Notes: a model not told the origin generated them from the sequence alone. A DNA stretch of 64,000 bases from Microvirga thermotolerans (GCF_009363855.1 NZ_CP045423.1:496001-560000); one strand, 5' to 3'. Positions 1-7,988 are shown, counted from the first letter of the stretch. Numbers and translations: made by a program.

Positions 1-166
1 CTTCAAGGTTGGCGAAGACAAGCACGATCTTCCGGCCATCCCGCCACATGGCCCATTTGGAGCCTTGCTCGCCGAAGTATTTAACGTGATCTTCGAGAAT
101 AACGTCGTGAATAGCCTTCGGCTTCCGTGAAGGCTTAATAGTATAAGTGTAGGGCAAATTGCTCAT
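1..166 (-). CDS. Hypothetical protein, partial (copy of the 9652-9891 gene)
   Basis: The first 55 codons of a small gene are read leftwards from an ATG at 166, with a GAGG ribosome site just upstream. They equal the start of the 79-residue protein at 9652-9891; the window edge removes the end. The product is small, basic and soluble-looking, and I recognise no family. The leader is AT-rich (about 167-290) compared with the rest of the arm, which fits a promoter region. Confidence 0.6.
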   Translation of the reverse strand, partial: MSNLPYTYTIKPSRKPKAIHDVILEDHVKYFGEQGSKWAMWRDGRKIVLVFANLE

Positions 167-1153
167 AATAACCTCAGATAATTATATATTGAGATTACCT
201 GAGCGGCTCATAATCGTCATTATTCTTTATAAATTGACGCCAATTCGTACGATATGCTTTAATAAATACAGATGCGAGGCGCTTCTAGCCTGCATCAGAT
301 ATATCGCTCAGGAGTGTACAGGGGCCGCCTCCGCCCCAGCAACGGCATCCGGGACCACCTGACCGGCGCACCGTAGGCAGAGCGACCCACGAGACGGACA
401 TCCCGCCCTGAGATGGTAGGGAGTAACGGCTGCTCGGCGGACAGGAGTTCCGCGAAAGGCATTCCAGAAAAGAGGAGAAGTGTGTCGTGCTCGATTTGAC
501 ACCTCTCCGCGTACGGCCTGATCCCTCAACAGTCGGGCGTACGAGCTTCCAATCTTCAGATTGAATAACCGTCACGGTCATAACGTTCGCCGGAGTCGCA
601 AGGTCCGGTCGGGTGAAAAAGGCTTTTAGAGCGCACCCGCCGGGGAACCCCCACACTCACGAGTAGGCGGAGCGGACCGGAGAAAGGGCCGTCATGTGCT
701 GGTCTCGGGTGACCGCCAGCCGCCGGATAACACCGGCAAGCGGCTGTTGAGCGTCCACGACTCAGGGTGTGAACGTGCTGTCTCTCTTCTGCTTGCTCAA
801 TTCGAGCAGGCAGGGGGGAGAAAGCGTGTGATCTTGGGTGTGAACCAGAAGATAGATTATTCGAGACAGGTTTGGATCATCACAGCAGATCACTGCTGAT
901 GCCTGGAGCGCGAGCGATCACGAGCCTGCGAGTGATCGAGAACAGCGACAGGCATCAGCGGATCAGGGGTGCGCAGCAGCCCTGCCTCCATGAGCTTCTT
1001 CTCGTACGACTGATCCAAGAGCCCATCTCGTGATGGCCGAAGTTCGTGATGAGCCCGAGTTCTCCATGAAAATATCGACGGGAAAGAGCCCACTCCGGTA
1101 GGTTCTGATTATCGGCCTTGAGCGCCGTTGATTAATTTTAGGAGCTATTTTTT
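167..1153. other. Gene-poor kilobase of the left arm
   Basis: I see no convincing gene here. Several short frames exist on both strands but lack good ribosome sites and recognisable content. The stretch has an AT-rich leader next to the outer gene, small dyads near 549-562 (CAATCT/AGATTG) and 568-577, and a nested inverted repeat at 895-959. It could hold regulatory sites, recombination sites or an untranslated RNA. The mirror copy is 8665-9651. Confidence 0.5.
895..959. repeat. Nested inverted repeat (two-stem dyad)
   Basis: GCTGATGCCTG at 895-905 is the exact reverse complement of 949-959. Inside it, CGATCAC near 914 pairs with GTGATCG near 931. The result is an 11-bp outer stem enclosing a 7-bp inner stem. 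No T-run follows, so a simple terminator is unlikely. A protein-binding or recombination site, or a structured RNA, would fit. The mirror copy is at 8859-8923. Confidence 0.7.
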
Positions 1154-1441
1154 ATGTCATTTGGACATCATCATACAATCATGACGACGGGCCTTAGCTC
1201 GTACGACATGGCCGAAACCGCGTACGAACTTGCTCTCATCACATCCGGACTGCTTGGCCCTGAGGGCAAGACTTGGGTTCTCGACATCGAGACGGACATG
1301 ATCACCTTCCGCTTCCAGGAGCAGGGCGATCTTCATCGCCTGCGCCAGCGCCTCGACGAGCTTCTGCCGCCCTCCGTTAATCCCGAGCCATGCACCGATG
1401 AGACAATCATGGATGAGGAGGTCCGCGATTATGCACACTGA
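1154..1441 (+). CDS. Small acidic hypothetical protein A (left copy)
   Basis: This 95-residue protein starts at an ATG with GGAG nine bases upstream. The N-terminus contains a HHH run (MSFGHHHTIM). The rest is acidic, with no membrane segment and no family I recognise. The stop overlaps the start of the next gene, so the two are probably translationally coupled. The identical copy lies at 8377-8664 on the other strand. Being a repeated pair beside a recombinase suggests cargo of the element or a recombination accessory role, but this is inference. Confidence 0.75.
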   Translation: MSFGHHHTIMTTGLSSYDMAETAYELALITSGLLGPEGKTWVLDIETDMITFRFQEQGDLHRLRQRLDELLPPSVNPEPCTDETIMDEEVRDYAH

Positions 1442-1721
1442 TCACTCCTTCACGCATATCGTCTCTGAGGGAGACATCTGGCTGAAAGCCAAGGACCTGA
1501 AGGCTCGCATGGAGAGCACGGGGCTCGACACCGAGGGGCTGTACTTCGAGGACCTCGCGCATCAGGTCATGGTGCGCGATCTGCGGGACCGGGCGTATGA
1601 GATGGAACTCGACGATCCCGAGATCGCCTGGGACTTCAACCACCTCACAGGCGAACTGGAGGTCGAGTGCTCCTTCGCAACTGTGACCGACATGGTGGCG
1701 TTCAAGCGCGCTATTGCCTGA
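1431..1721 (+). CDS. Small acidic hypothetical protein B (left copy)
   Basis: This 96-residue protein starts at ATG 1431, overlapping the last codons of gene A, with GAGGAGG nine bases upstream. An earlier in-frame ATG at 1398 is less likely because it has no comparable site. The product is acidic, apparently alpha/beta, without signal peptide or membrane segment, and I do not recognise the family. A GC-rich hairpin follows the stop. The identical copy is at 8097-8387. Genes A and B occur only together, so their products may act as a pair. Confidence 0.75.
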   Translation: MHTDHSFTHIVSEGDIWLKAKDLKARMESTGLDTEGLYFEDLAHQVMVRDLRDRAYEMELDDPEIAWDFNHLTGELEVECSFATVTDMVAFKRAIA

Positions 1722-1730
1722 TATCGTGAT

Positions 1731-1754
1731 GGCCTGGGGGATCGCCTCCAGGCC
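1731..1754 (+). terminator. Hairpin after the small gene pair
   Basis: GGCCTGG at 1731-1737 pairs with CCAGGCC at 1748-1754, and the stem can extend to ten pairs with one mismatch. It lies ten bases past the stop of gene B and just ahead of the convergent recombinase gene. No T-run follows, so termination would be weak or Rho-assisted. Confidence 0.4.
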
Positions 1755-1829
1755 ACTTCTCATGTAGCCACGGTGTTCGTACGGCTTCTCGACCGTCCTG
1801 GAACCGTGTTCGATCAAGGAACTTCCGGA

Positions 1830-2429
1830 TCAGGCAGCCTCAATGACGAGGTCCTTGGCTTGCAGCCGCCCGGCCCTCAATGCGCTGTAGTAGCTCGACC
1901 TGGAGATGCCGAGGATACGGCAGGTCTCGGGCACTGTGGTGGCCGGGTCATCATGGGCGAGCAGCACCTGCCGGATCAGCGAGGGCGTGAGCTTCGGAGT
2001 TCGCCCGAACTTCACGCCCCTCTCGCGGGCCAGGGCCACGCCTGCCTTGGTCCGCTCCATGATGAGCTCACGTTCCATGGCCGAGAGGCTTCCCAGGATT
2101 CCTGTAAAAAATTTGCCCAGGGCCGATGACGTGTCGATGTTCTCGCGCAGGCTGATCAGCTTCGCGCCCTTCTTCTCGATCTCCTCGACGATCTGGAGCA
2201 GGTGAAGCTGGGACCGGGCCAATCGGTCGAGCGCGTAAACGTAGAGCCGGTCGTCGGGGCGCAGCAGGTCAAGCACGCGGCGGAGTTCCGTACGATCCCG
2301 CTTCACGCCGCTCGCCTTCTCCCGATACACATCGCGGTCATCAACCCCGGCCCTGGCGAGGGCATCAAGCTGAATCGCCCAGTCCTGGCTCGATGTTGAA
2401 CACCGCGAATACCCGTAGCTACGTCTCAT
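1830..2429 (-). CDS. Serine recombinase, resolvase/invertase family (left copy)
   Basis: Small serine recombinase of the Tn3-resolvase/Hin-invertase family. The catalytic serine lies in YSRCSTSSQD near the N-terminus, followed by the conserved LDRLARS segment, the MERELIMERTKAG helix and the GRTPKLTPS linker. The C-terminus has a short Hin-type helix-turn-helix (around CRILGISRSSYYSAL). I chose the ATG at 2429, which puts the catalytic motif at the usual distance; an ATG at 2462 adds eleven residues. All catalytic-domain landmarks are present. An identical gene lies in the other arm at 7389-7988, so two copies read away from the core. Whether it inverts the core or resolves cointegrates cannot be told from sequence alone. 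Confidence 0.93.
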   Translation of the reverse strand: MRRSYGYSRCSTSSQDWAIQLDALARAGVDDRDVYREKASGVKRDRTELRRVLDLLRPDDRLYVYALDRLARSQLHLLQIVEEIEKKGAKLISLRENIDTSSALGKFFTGILGSLSAMERELIMERTKAGVALARERGVKFGRTPKLTPSLIRQVLLAHDDPATTVPETCRILGISRSSYYSALRAGRLQAKDLVIEAA

Positions 2430-2777
2430 TCGTCCAAAAACTCCCGTGCAGATGATCTCCATTTTTGCACGGATTTTTTAGACCACAAGGAAATGGCCCC
2501 ACGAACTTCAGGCCGAAGTGCGTACACTCAAGACTTCTTGGACTTGGTGGATGCAGGACGAAGCAGTCGGGCAGAAGGATGTTCGTACAGGATGCCGCTT
2601 AATCTCGAATGTTCGTGCGATCCCAGTGAGCCTCGGCTGGAGCGAAGTTCGTACGCGAAGTTCGAGGGTTTTTAGAACAGTCCCAATGGACCATTGAAGC
2701 GTGTACGAGGCCATTAAGGGCGAGATCGCGTTACTTGGTAGGAAGGTGGGGCGCTCCGACCCCACCCATCGACCAGC
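2430..2777. other. Recombinase upstream region and arm/core junction
   Basis: No convincing gene. The recombinase promoter and possible crossover sites should lie here. I see a dyad GAACTTC..GAAGTGC near 2502-2520, the direct repeats GATGTTCGT and AATGTTCGT at about 2579-2616, and the end of the perfect repeat at 2616. Just inside the core there are two copies of GCGAAGTTCG around 2643-2665. Confidence 0.5.
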
Positions 2778-2978
2778 TTACAGCCCGAGGTGGACCCGCA
2801 TCCGCTCAATCCGCTTCAACTTTTCGCGGATGAGTTCGCGGGCATACGCGCGGCCACGCCAATGCGACAGAGTCGGGTTTTCGTAGGTGGCACGTTCGTC
2901 ACGCTCATGTGCTTCGAGAATTGCCCAGGCGTCTTGCCAAGGCATGGCTTCAAGTTGTTTCAGAGTAGGAAGGCGCAT
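2778..2978 (-). CDS. Small hypothetical protein
   Basis: A 66-residue basic protein starts at an ATG at 2978 with AAGGAG seven bases upstream. This is a stronger start than the longer frame reaching 3041. The sequence is helical and rich in Arg, Glu and Leu (PTLKQLEAMPWQDAWAILEAH at the start), without membrane segment or signal peptide. I do not recognise a family. It is the first gene of the core on this strand, divergent from the restriction-enzyme remnant. Confidence 0.6.
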   Translation of the reverse strand: MRLPTLKQLEAMPWQDAWAILEAHERDERATYENPTLSHWRGRAYARELIREKLKRIERMRVHLGL

Positions 2979-3066
2979 CGCGCTTCTCCTTGTAATGAGG
3001 AAAAGTGAAGTAGCCTGAGAGAATCTCAGGATGCCGCCCATGCGATGCGTTGAAGGCGGCTCGTAG

Positions 3067-3498
3067 CAGAGCGGGTATGAAAGCTGTTATCTCCAGCAAG
3101 CGTTCCATTCCGACGATGAGCGGCGCTTCGCCGTCCTGATCGACTCTGTTTACGAGAAGGATGTCCTCCGCTGGGTCAAACCGGGGCGCAACCAGTTCGT
3201 GATCGACTACCGGCGGGGTGAGCGGTACGAACCCGACTTCGTGGTCGAGACGACGACCGAGAAGCTCATCTGCGAGATCAAGGCCCGCAACGAGTTGGAC
3301 GATCCCACGGTGCAGGCCAAGGCGAAGGCGGCACGTACGTGGGTGAGCTACGCCAATGAACATGCTCGCAGCAATGGCGGCAAGCCGTGGCGTTACGTCC
3401 TGATTCCCGGCGATGCCGTGACGGAGAGTGCCTCGCTCACGGGACTCGTCTCGAAGTACGAATTGCAAGAGATCAAGGGGTTAGCCGTTGCGGCGTGA
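3067..3498 (+). pseudogene. C-terminal remnant of a type III restriction enzyme (Res subunit)
   Basis: The open frame runs from an in-frame stop at 3064 to 3498. It reads as the final part of a type III restriction or related DEAD/DEAH-box restriction protein: a segment around FHSDDERRFAVLID, then EPDFVVET and CEIKARNELDD. The last two fit a PD-(D/E)XK nuclease core with D, E and K of the catalytic triad. The helicase domains are missing, no start codon or ribosome site fits, and no mod methyltransferase gene is in the window. A GTG at 3199 could only make a 99-residue fragment. This is probably a decayed or rearranged restriction locus. Confidence 0.72.
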
Positions 3499-3586
3499 CG
3501 GACGCCGCATTTTCTTGCCTGCATTTCGTTGACGAAAAACCGATCTGTGAGAGCTTCGAGGAATCGAGGCTTTCACGGAGCAGCGT

Positions 3587-4693
3587 TTGGAACTTCCGGC
3601 TCGCAGAACATTTGCACCCCGTGCATATGGGGACTTCTACCTTCAGGTCGCTTCGAGGCTGGACACCGCTTGTCCGGGCTTCCTGAACGCTACCTTTTTC
3701 ATGTCGGCCCTCAAGCGGCAGGCCATTTTCGCCTGCTTCGCGGAGGCTGACTGGGAGAATCCAGGAGAAATTGCCTCCCGCCTGCGAGCCGTTGCCCCAG
3801 CCGAATGCGTCTCACATTTTGATCCCCTGGCCCAGATCGCCCGGTCGCTCGCCACGTCTCGGGCACGGGAGATCGTCCTCGCCACGTATGGCGAAGTTCC
3901 CGATGGCCTGCTTGGGGCTCTGGCCCGCGTGGGTGACGAGCCGCTGCCTGCGCCCAATTATCGTCTGTTGTTCAGCTTCTTCGCCGATCCGAACCTGCGG
4001 CGGAAAGGGCGCGTTCTCCGACATATCGGCGAGATCGACGTTCGGGTGCTTCAGGTCATCGAGGTTGTTGATGATGCCGAGTTGCTGAGCCCTGCGATTA
4101 TTTCCTTGTTGGCAAGCCAGCACCATGCGCTCGACTTCGCCAGGACGGTTCGCTGGCTCAAAGGGTTGGACCACGTAGACAACGACGCTCTTGATGAAGC
4201 CATTCGTGGGGCCTCGACAAAACGCGGTCTTGGACGGGCATTGCAGTACTGGATCGAGCGCACGGAGCAGCTTCCGGATCAGCCCATTATCGACGATCCG
4301 GAGTTCCAGGTCCTCTCCAACGTCTCGATGTTGCGGGCGAAGGGGATCGAATATCGCGTTTGTCTGCACACCTCTGACCCCATTCGAGAGGCGGTGCTCG
4401 GCCTTGTCGCTTTTGCCGAATGGCGGCCCTCACCCGACGAGCTTGGGGCCATCGTCGAACTTCTCCCTCTCGTGCGGAAAGGTTCTAGCGAGCGGCACTG
4501 GATGATTGTCTCGATCAATGCGGCGGACAACGCACCCCTGCCTCGTTCGATCAGGAAACGAGTGAATGCTAGGCTCGGTGCCCTCGGATTCTTCGTTCCT
4601 GTGCGCCCAACCGGAGACGATACGGTGGCCTGTGTTAGCCGATTGATGCGCCGCCTCGGTGGAGATTGGCTCGCCGATTACGAGACTGCTTGA
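3587..4693 (+). CDS. Hypothetical protein of the core
   Basis: A 368-residue frame begins at TTG 3587 with GGAG upstream; an ATG at 3701 is an alternative start. I do not recognise the protein. It is soluble-looking, with no signal peptide or membrane helix. The middle part (about residues 140-250) is rich in short helices such as LLSPAIISLLASQHHALD, suggesting a helical repeat or scaffold. It lies 15 bases before the next gene on the same strand, so the two may form an operon. Neighbours are a restriction remnant and other unknown genes, which allows but does not show a defence role. Confidence 0.65.
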   Translation: MELPARRTFAPRAYGDFYLQVASRLDTACPGFLNATFFMSALKRQAIFACFAEADWENPGEIASRLRAVAPAECVSHFDPLAQIARSLATSRAREIVLATYGEVPDGLLGALARVGDEPLPAPNYRLLFSFFADPNLRRKGRVLRHIGEIDVRVLQVIEVVDDAELLSPAIISLLASQHHALDFARTVRWLKGLDHVDNDALDEAIRGASTKRGLGRALQYWIERTEQLPDQPIIDDPEFQVLSNVSMLRAKGIEYRVCLHTSDPIREAVLGLVAFAEWRPSPDELGAIVELLPLVRKGSSERHWMIVSINAADNAPLPRSIRKRVNARLGALGFFVPVRPTGDDTVACVSRLMRRLGGDWLADYETA

Positions 4694-4708
4694 TCAAAGG
4701 GGGCTACA

Positions 4709-5122
4709 TTGAGCATTCACACGATGCCCTCACGTGCCAAGAGCGAAATTTCGTACGGCTCATCGGCATATGGAAAATATCACTACCTGCGCTCGCAGGG
4801 ATTTCCCGCGCAGGAGGCGTGGCGACAGGTCCAAGCTCAGTTTCCAGAAACTTCGATCCAGCCTGAGCGGACTGCGGTTCATCCATCCCCTTCGCAGTCT
4901 AAGGCGGTGACCAAGCCAGTCCAAGTCTACCAGGACGACTGGGCCACACTCTGGGAGCAGGTCGAACTCGGCCCAGTCATCCTCGTCACGATCTGGTGGT
5001 TGGTCCAGCAGCTTTTCTGGATCGCGCTCTGGATGATTGGCTTTACGGCGCGGGTATTGGTGGGGCTGCTATGGTTCACCCTTGGCTTCGTTGTGGGGTT
5101 CCGCGTGTTTTCCAGTCGGTGA
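4709..5122 (+). CDS. Hypothetical membrane protein
   Basis: This 137-residue protein starts at TTG 4709 behind AAAGGGGG; the ATG at 4724 is an alternative. The N-terminal half is polar, with a segment HYLRSQGFPAQEAWRQVQAQF. Residues about 93-135 form two closely spaced hydrophobic helices rich in Trp and Val, ending in a short cytoplasmic-type tail. No known family is apparent. It follows the 3587-4693 gene by 15 bases, probably co-transcribed, which would pair a soluble protein with a small membrane protein. Confidence 0.65.
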   Translation: MSIHTMPSRAKSEISYGSSAYGKYHYLRSQGFPAQEAWRQVQAQFPETSIQPERTAVHPSPSQSKAVTKPVQVYQDDWATLWEQVELGPVILVTIWWLVQQLFWIALWMIGFTARVLVGLLWFTLGFVVGFRVFSSR

Positions 5123-5161
5123 CACGCTGTCGTGACCAATTCTAACCCCAAAAGCGACCTA

Positions 5162-5506
5162 CTAGACTGCCGGGCCGAACTCCTCATCGAAAACAGCCCG
5201 ATCCTCGATCCCCCAGAACCAGACACCGGCAATCTCGAACCGCTGGACACGCGCCTCCATACCCATACGACGGATGGCGCTCTCAACATCCGCCTGTTGG
5301 CTCGGGAGAACCATGAATGCCATGCCGTCCGATATGATGCTGCCCTCGACCCCCAGGCGGGCCACGGCGAGATCACTCATCGTTGAAAAGCGGAAACCGT
5401 AAATGATGACGGGTTCGCAGCAACGAAGGCGGCGGCGACACATAAGGTCCGTGATGTCGTCGAGCGTACGATTATAGAAGACGAGTTTGGAGGTGCAATT
5501 TTTCAT
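5162..5506 (-). CDS. Hypothetical protein
   Basis: This 114-residue protein starts at ATG 5506 with AAAGGA six bases upstream. It has a CRRRLRCC stretch near residues 23-30 and otherwise alternates short strands and helices, with no membrane segment. I do not recognise it. It begins 12 bases after the end of the gene at 5519-5989 on the same strand, so the two are likely one operon. It converges with the membrane protein at 4709-5122. Confidence 0.6.
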   Translation of the reverse strand: MKNCTSKLVFYNRTLDDITDLMCRRRLRCCEPVIIYGFRFSTMSDLAVARLGVEGSIISDGMAFMVLPSQQADVESAIRRMGMEARVQRFEIAGVWFWGIEDRAVFDEEFGPAV

Positions 5507-5518
5507 GAATTCCTTTCG

Positions 5519-5989
5519 TTAGATTAGGATCGGCATGGGTTCGACGTAGGAGGCGAGCGGACGGGAGGCGGAAAGCGAGGACGTTTTGACGCGATGCTGC
5601 GGCCATATCGAAAACTTCACATGCTGATAACGCCCGTGTGATGACGGCGGCGCTGCAATCACCGTAGGGTCAATGACGGCAGTGATTTCCCCTCGTAGGT
5701 CAGCCGGGCTGATCGAACAGAGAGTTGTCGGCCAACGAGCATCGAACGCGGCGAGGACCTCGGCAGGGATCAACGAGCCGAGCCCAACTACCCCTCGTAC
5801 GTGACCGTCAGCAGAGAGCCACACACTCATGCAGATGTCACGCCACCAGCGATCCCCTCGGCGGCGGTAGTCTACGAAGTTCCGGACTTCGACACGCCAT
5901 GCCCAAAACTCCGTATACCCGGACGGGGCAAGGTCAATCTCGATCATATGCAGGCTGCCGGTCGCCGTGGTGAGCAAGCGGCGCGCCAT
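5519..5989 (-). CDS. Hypothetical protein
   Basis: The frame opens at GTG 6034, but ATG 5989 has an AGG just upstream and is chosen here, giving 156 residues. The protein is Trp- and Arg-rich in its first half (around WAWRVEVRNFVDYRRRGDRWW) and lacks signal peptide or membrane segments. No family is recognised. It is the first gene of a two-gene leftward unit with 5162-5506. The start is uncertain by up to 15 codons. Confidence 0.55.
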   Translation of the reverse strand: MARRLLTTATGSLHMIEIDLAPSGYTEFWAWRVEVRNFVDYRRRGDRWWRDICMSVWLSADGHVRGVVGLGSLIPAEVLAAFDARWPTTLCSISPADLRGEITAVIDPTVIAAPPSSHGRYQHVKFSIWPQHRVKTSSLSASRPLASYVEPMPILI

Positions 5990-6298
5990 ATGACCTGCAT
6001 ACCGGCGAGCAGGGCTCGCAGGTGATCTGTTCACACCGGTTCCGAGAGCAGCACTTGGACCTCATACCATAATTTATTACCGGAGTGGACCGGTCGGATG
6101 CAGCACTTGGGCACCTTGGTATCCATCAGGACGACAGATAGCAGCAATGAGGATCAGCGAAAGCGCTAGGCTGTCGCCGATCCTCTTCAAGCTGTCCTGC
6201 GCGGGTAGAAGGTGCCACAGTTAAACAACGACGACTGTTCTGGGAAGGCAACAGATCACGTTGCGGTCGAACCAGCAAATAAACTGCCGGAGTTGGTC

Positions 6299-6739
6299 TC
6301 AGCGGGCGATCTTCGCCCCTATACTTTCGAGCGCTTCATTAGCATCGACCGACTTGCCCCCGTATGCGGACCAGTAACGGTCCACAACCTCGACAATCGC
6401 GGTTTTTTGCCCATAAGTCATTGCTTTCAGGCGATTACAGAAGTCGTCTCCGTCGATGTTCCAGCACTTATCCAATTGGTCCAGCGCAATGGCATCAGAA
6501 ATATCATGCTCAAGGCACTGGATGGTGGAGGCATCTCGAAGCGTGCCGTTGAGGCAGTCAAGCAGGGCTACCCACTCGTTAAGCGAGAGCGTAGGCATGT
6601 CGAAGCGTACTAGTTCCAGGTAGCGCTCGCAAATCTCGTTGATTCGGTTTGAGCTATCGCCGAAAGTGCGTGTCTTGAGCACTTTTTGTACCGGCTCGCT
6701 GACAAAAACCTCAACCTGATTAAAAACTTCTTCAGTCAT
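6299..6739 (-). CDS. Hypothetical acidic protein
   Basis: I chose ATG 6739 (AAAGG eight bases upstream), giving 146 residues; an upstream ATG at 6763 is less likely. The protein is acidic and mostly helical, with a segment FGDSSNRINEICERYLELV that resembles the start of a small regulatory or immunity-type protein, though no family is recognised. There is no signal peptide or membrane segment. It stands alone, with about 310 bases before the next gene end and a strong dyad 55 bases upstream that could be its operator. Confidence 0.62.
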   Translation of the reverse strand: MTEEVFNQVEVFVSEPVQKVLKTRTFGDSSNRINEICERYLELVRFDMPTLSLNEWVALLDCLNGTLRDASTIQCLEHDISDAIALDQLDKCWNIDGDDFCNRLKAMTYGQKTAIVEVVDRYWSAYGGKSVDANEALESIGAKIAR

Positions 6740-6793
6740 GGTAAGACCTTTCCATTGCCGCACAGCAACCCGTACGGACAGGCTAGTTGATGG

Positions 6794-6817
6794 GCATCAC
6801 CACACGCGTGGTGATGC
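6794..6817. repeat. Perfect 10-bp-stem dyad upstream of the 6299-6739 gene
   Basis: GCATCACCAC (6794-6803) pairs exactly with GTGGTGATGC (6808-6817) across a four-base loop. It lies 55 bases upstream of the leftward gene start at 6739. No T-run follows on either strand, so an operator or other protein site is more likely than a terminator. A second dyad, CCGCAC..GTGCGG, lies near 6923-6939. Confidence 0.55.
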
Positions 6818-7201
6818 TTCGGATTGTTGAGTAAATTTCCGATGCGCTAAGACCAAGCCTTTGATCCAACGCGTACACTGCTCAAGAAGCGAGCAGCCAT
6901 CAAATAAGGTCTCAAATATCAGGCCGCACCGCGCGTGCGGAGAAGCCAGCGCTTGTTGGCGAACACTACAAGCGCGGTGCGAATAGCCTCCGCCAGTAAC
7001 TCATGTCAAGTGGTACGTGCTGCGTCTTTCTATCCATGTTGGTACTCCGAGCCTTGTGATCCAGAGGTGCCTCATCTGGATGTCGAGCTTAATCAGAACG
7101 ATCCATGCCCAGCCTTCTCCGCCAGCCCCAGTATCCTGTACCAACAACATCCCTGAACTTCTTACCTGATCGTGTCCCCAACCCAGGCTCGCCGAGTTCG
7201 T
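6818..7201. other. Core end without a recognised gene
   Basis: No gene is supported here. The stretch holds the small dyad near 6923-6939. Next to the right arm it has weak similarity to the opposite core edge at 2617-2665: by eye about two thirds of bases match over the first 30 or so. This suggests the original duplication was longer than the part that is now identical. Confidence 0.4.
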
Positions 7202-7207
7202 ACGAAC
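7196..7207. other. Perfect palindrome GTTCGTACGAAC at the arm/core junction
   Basis: The perfect repeat ends exactly at the centre of this 12-base palindrome. At the left junction only one half is kept: GTTCGT at 2611-2616 is followed by GCGATC. A crossover point for the serine recombinase would look like this, but it could be coincidence, since CGTACG is common in the whole element. Confidence 0.45.
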
Positions 7208-7388
7208 ATTCGAGATTAAGCGGCATCCTGTACGAACATCCTTCTGCCCGACTGCTTCGTCCTGCATCCACCAAGTCCAAGAAGTCTTGAGTGTACGCAC
7301 TTCGGCCTGAAGTTCGTGGGGCCATTTCCTTGTGGTCTAAAAAATCCGTGCAAAAATGGAGATCATCTGCACGGGAGTTTTTGGACGA

Positions 7389-7988
7389 ATGAGACGTAGC
7401 TACGGGTATTCGCGGTGTTCAACATCGAGCCAGGACTGGGCGATTCAGCTTGATGCCCTCGCCAGGGCCGGGGTTGATGACCGCGATGTGTATCGGGAGA
7501 AGGCGAGCGGCGTGAAGCGGGATCGTACGGAACTCCGCCGCGTGCTTGACCTGCTGCGCCCCGACGACCGGCTCTACGTTTACGCGCTCGACCGATTGGC
7601 CCGGTCCCAGCTTCACCTGCTCCAGATCGTCGAGGAGATCGAGAAGAAGGGCGCGAAGCTGATCAGCCTGCGCGAGAACATCGACACGTCATCGGCCCTG
7701 GGCAAATTTTTTACAGGAATCCTGGGAAGCCTCTCGGCCATGGAACGTGAGCTCATCATGGAGCGGACCAAGGCAGGCGTGGCCCTGGCCCGCGAGAGGG
7801 GCGTGAAGTTCGGGCGAACTCCGAAGCTCACGCCCTCGCTGATCCGGCAGGTGCTGCTCGCCCATGATGACCCGGCCACCACAGTGCCCGAGACCTGCCG
7901 TATCCTCGGCATCTCCAGGTCGAGCTACTACAGCGCATTGAGGGCCGGGCGGCTGCAAGCCAAGGACCTCGTCATTGAGGCTGCCTGA
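7389..7988 (+). CDS. Serine recombinase, resolvase/invertase family (right copy)
   Basis: Identical in sequence to the gene at 1830-2429, on the opposite strand. The start at ATG 7389 is preferred over ATG 7356 for the same reason. The product cleaves DNA with the serine in YSRCSTSSQD and binds its site through the C-terminal Hin-type helix-turn-helix. Two identical recombinase genes in inverted arms mean either arm can supply the enzyme. If the crossover sites lie inside the arms, the core would flip. Confidence 0.93.
   Translation: MRRSYGYSRCSTSSQDWAIQLDALARAGVDDRDVYREKASGVKRDRTELRRVLDLLRPDDRLYVYALDRLARSQLHLLQIVEEIEKKGAKLISLRENIDTSSALGKFFTGILGSLSAMERELIMERTKAGVALARERGVKFGRTPKLTPSLIRQVLLAHDDPATTVPETCRILGISRSSYYSALRAGRLQAKDLVIEAA

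Larger units (their letters stand above)
1..2616. repeat. Left arm of a large inverted repeat (extends past window start)
   Basis: Reverse-complementing positions 1-2616 gives 7202-9817, position x pairing with 9818-x. Every open frame in one arm has an identical protein in the other, and I found no difference where I compared bases directly. Identity stops at 2617/7202. The left arm is cut by the window edge, so the true length is at least 2616 bp. It carries the end of an outer small gene, a gene-poor kilobase, a coupled pair of small genes, and a serine recombinase reading outwards from the core. Confidence 0.97.

Noticed and set aside
285..656. Leftward 123-codon frame in the left arm and its mirror at 9162-9533
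   Set aside because: No ribosome site, Arg/Ser/Gly-rich composition, and dense dyads; probably a chance frame in non-coding DNA.
890..1093. 67-codon frame over the nested dyad (mirror 8725-8928)
   Set aside because: It starts at GTG without a clear ribosome site and ends inside the hairpin; I could not support it.
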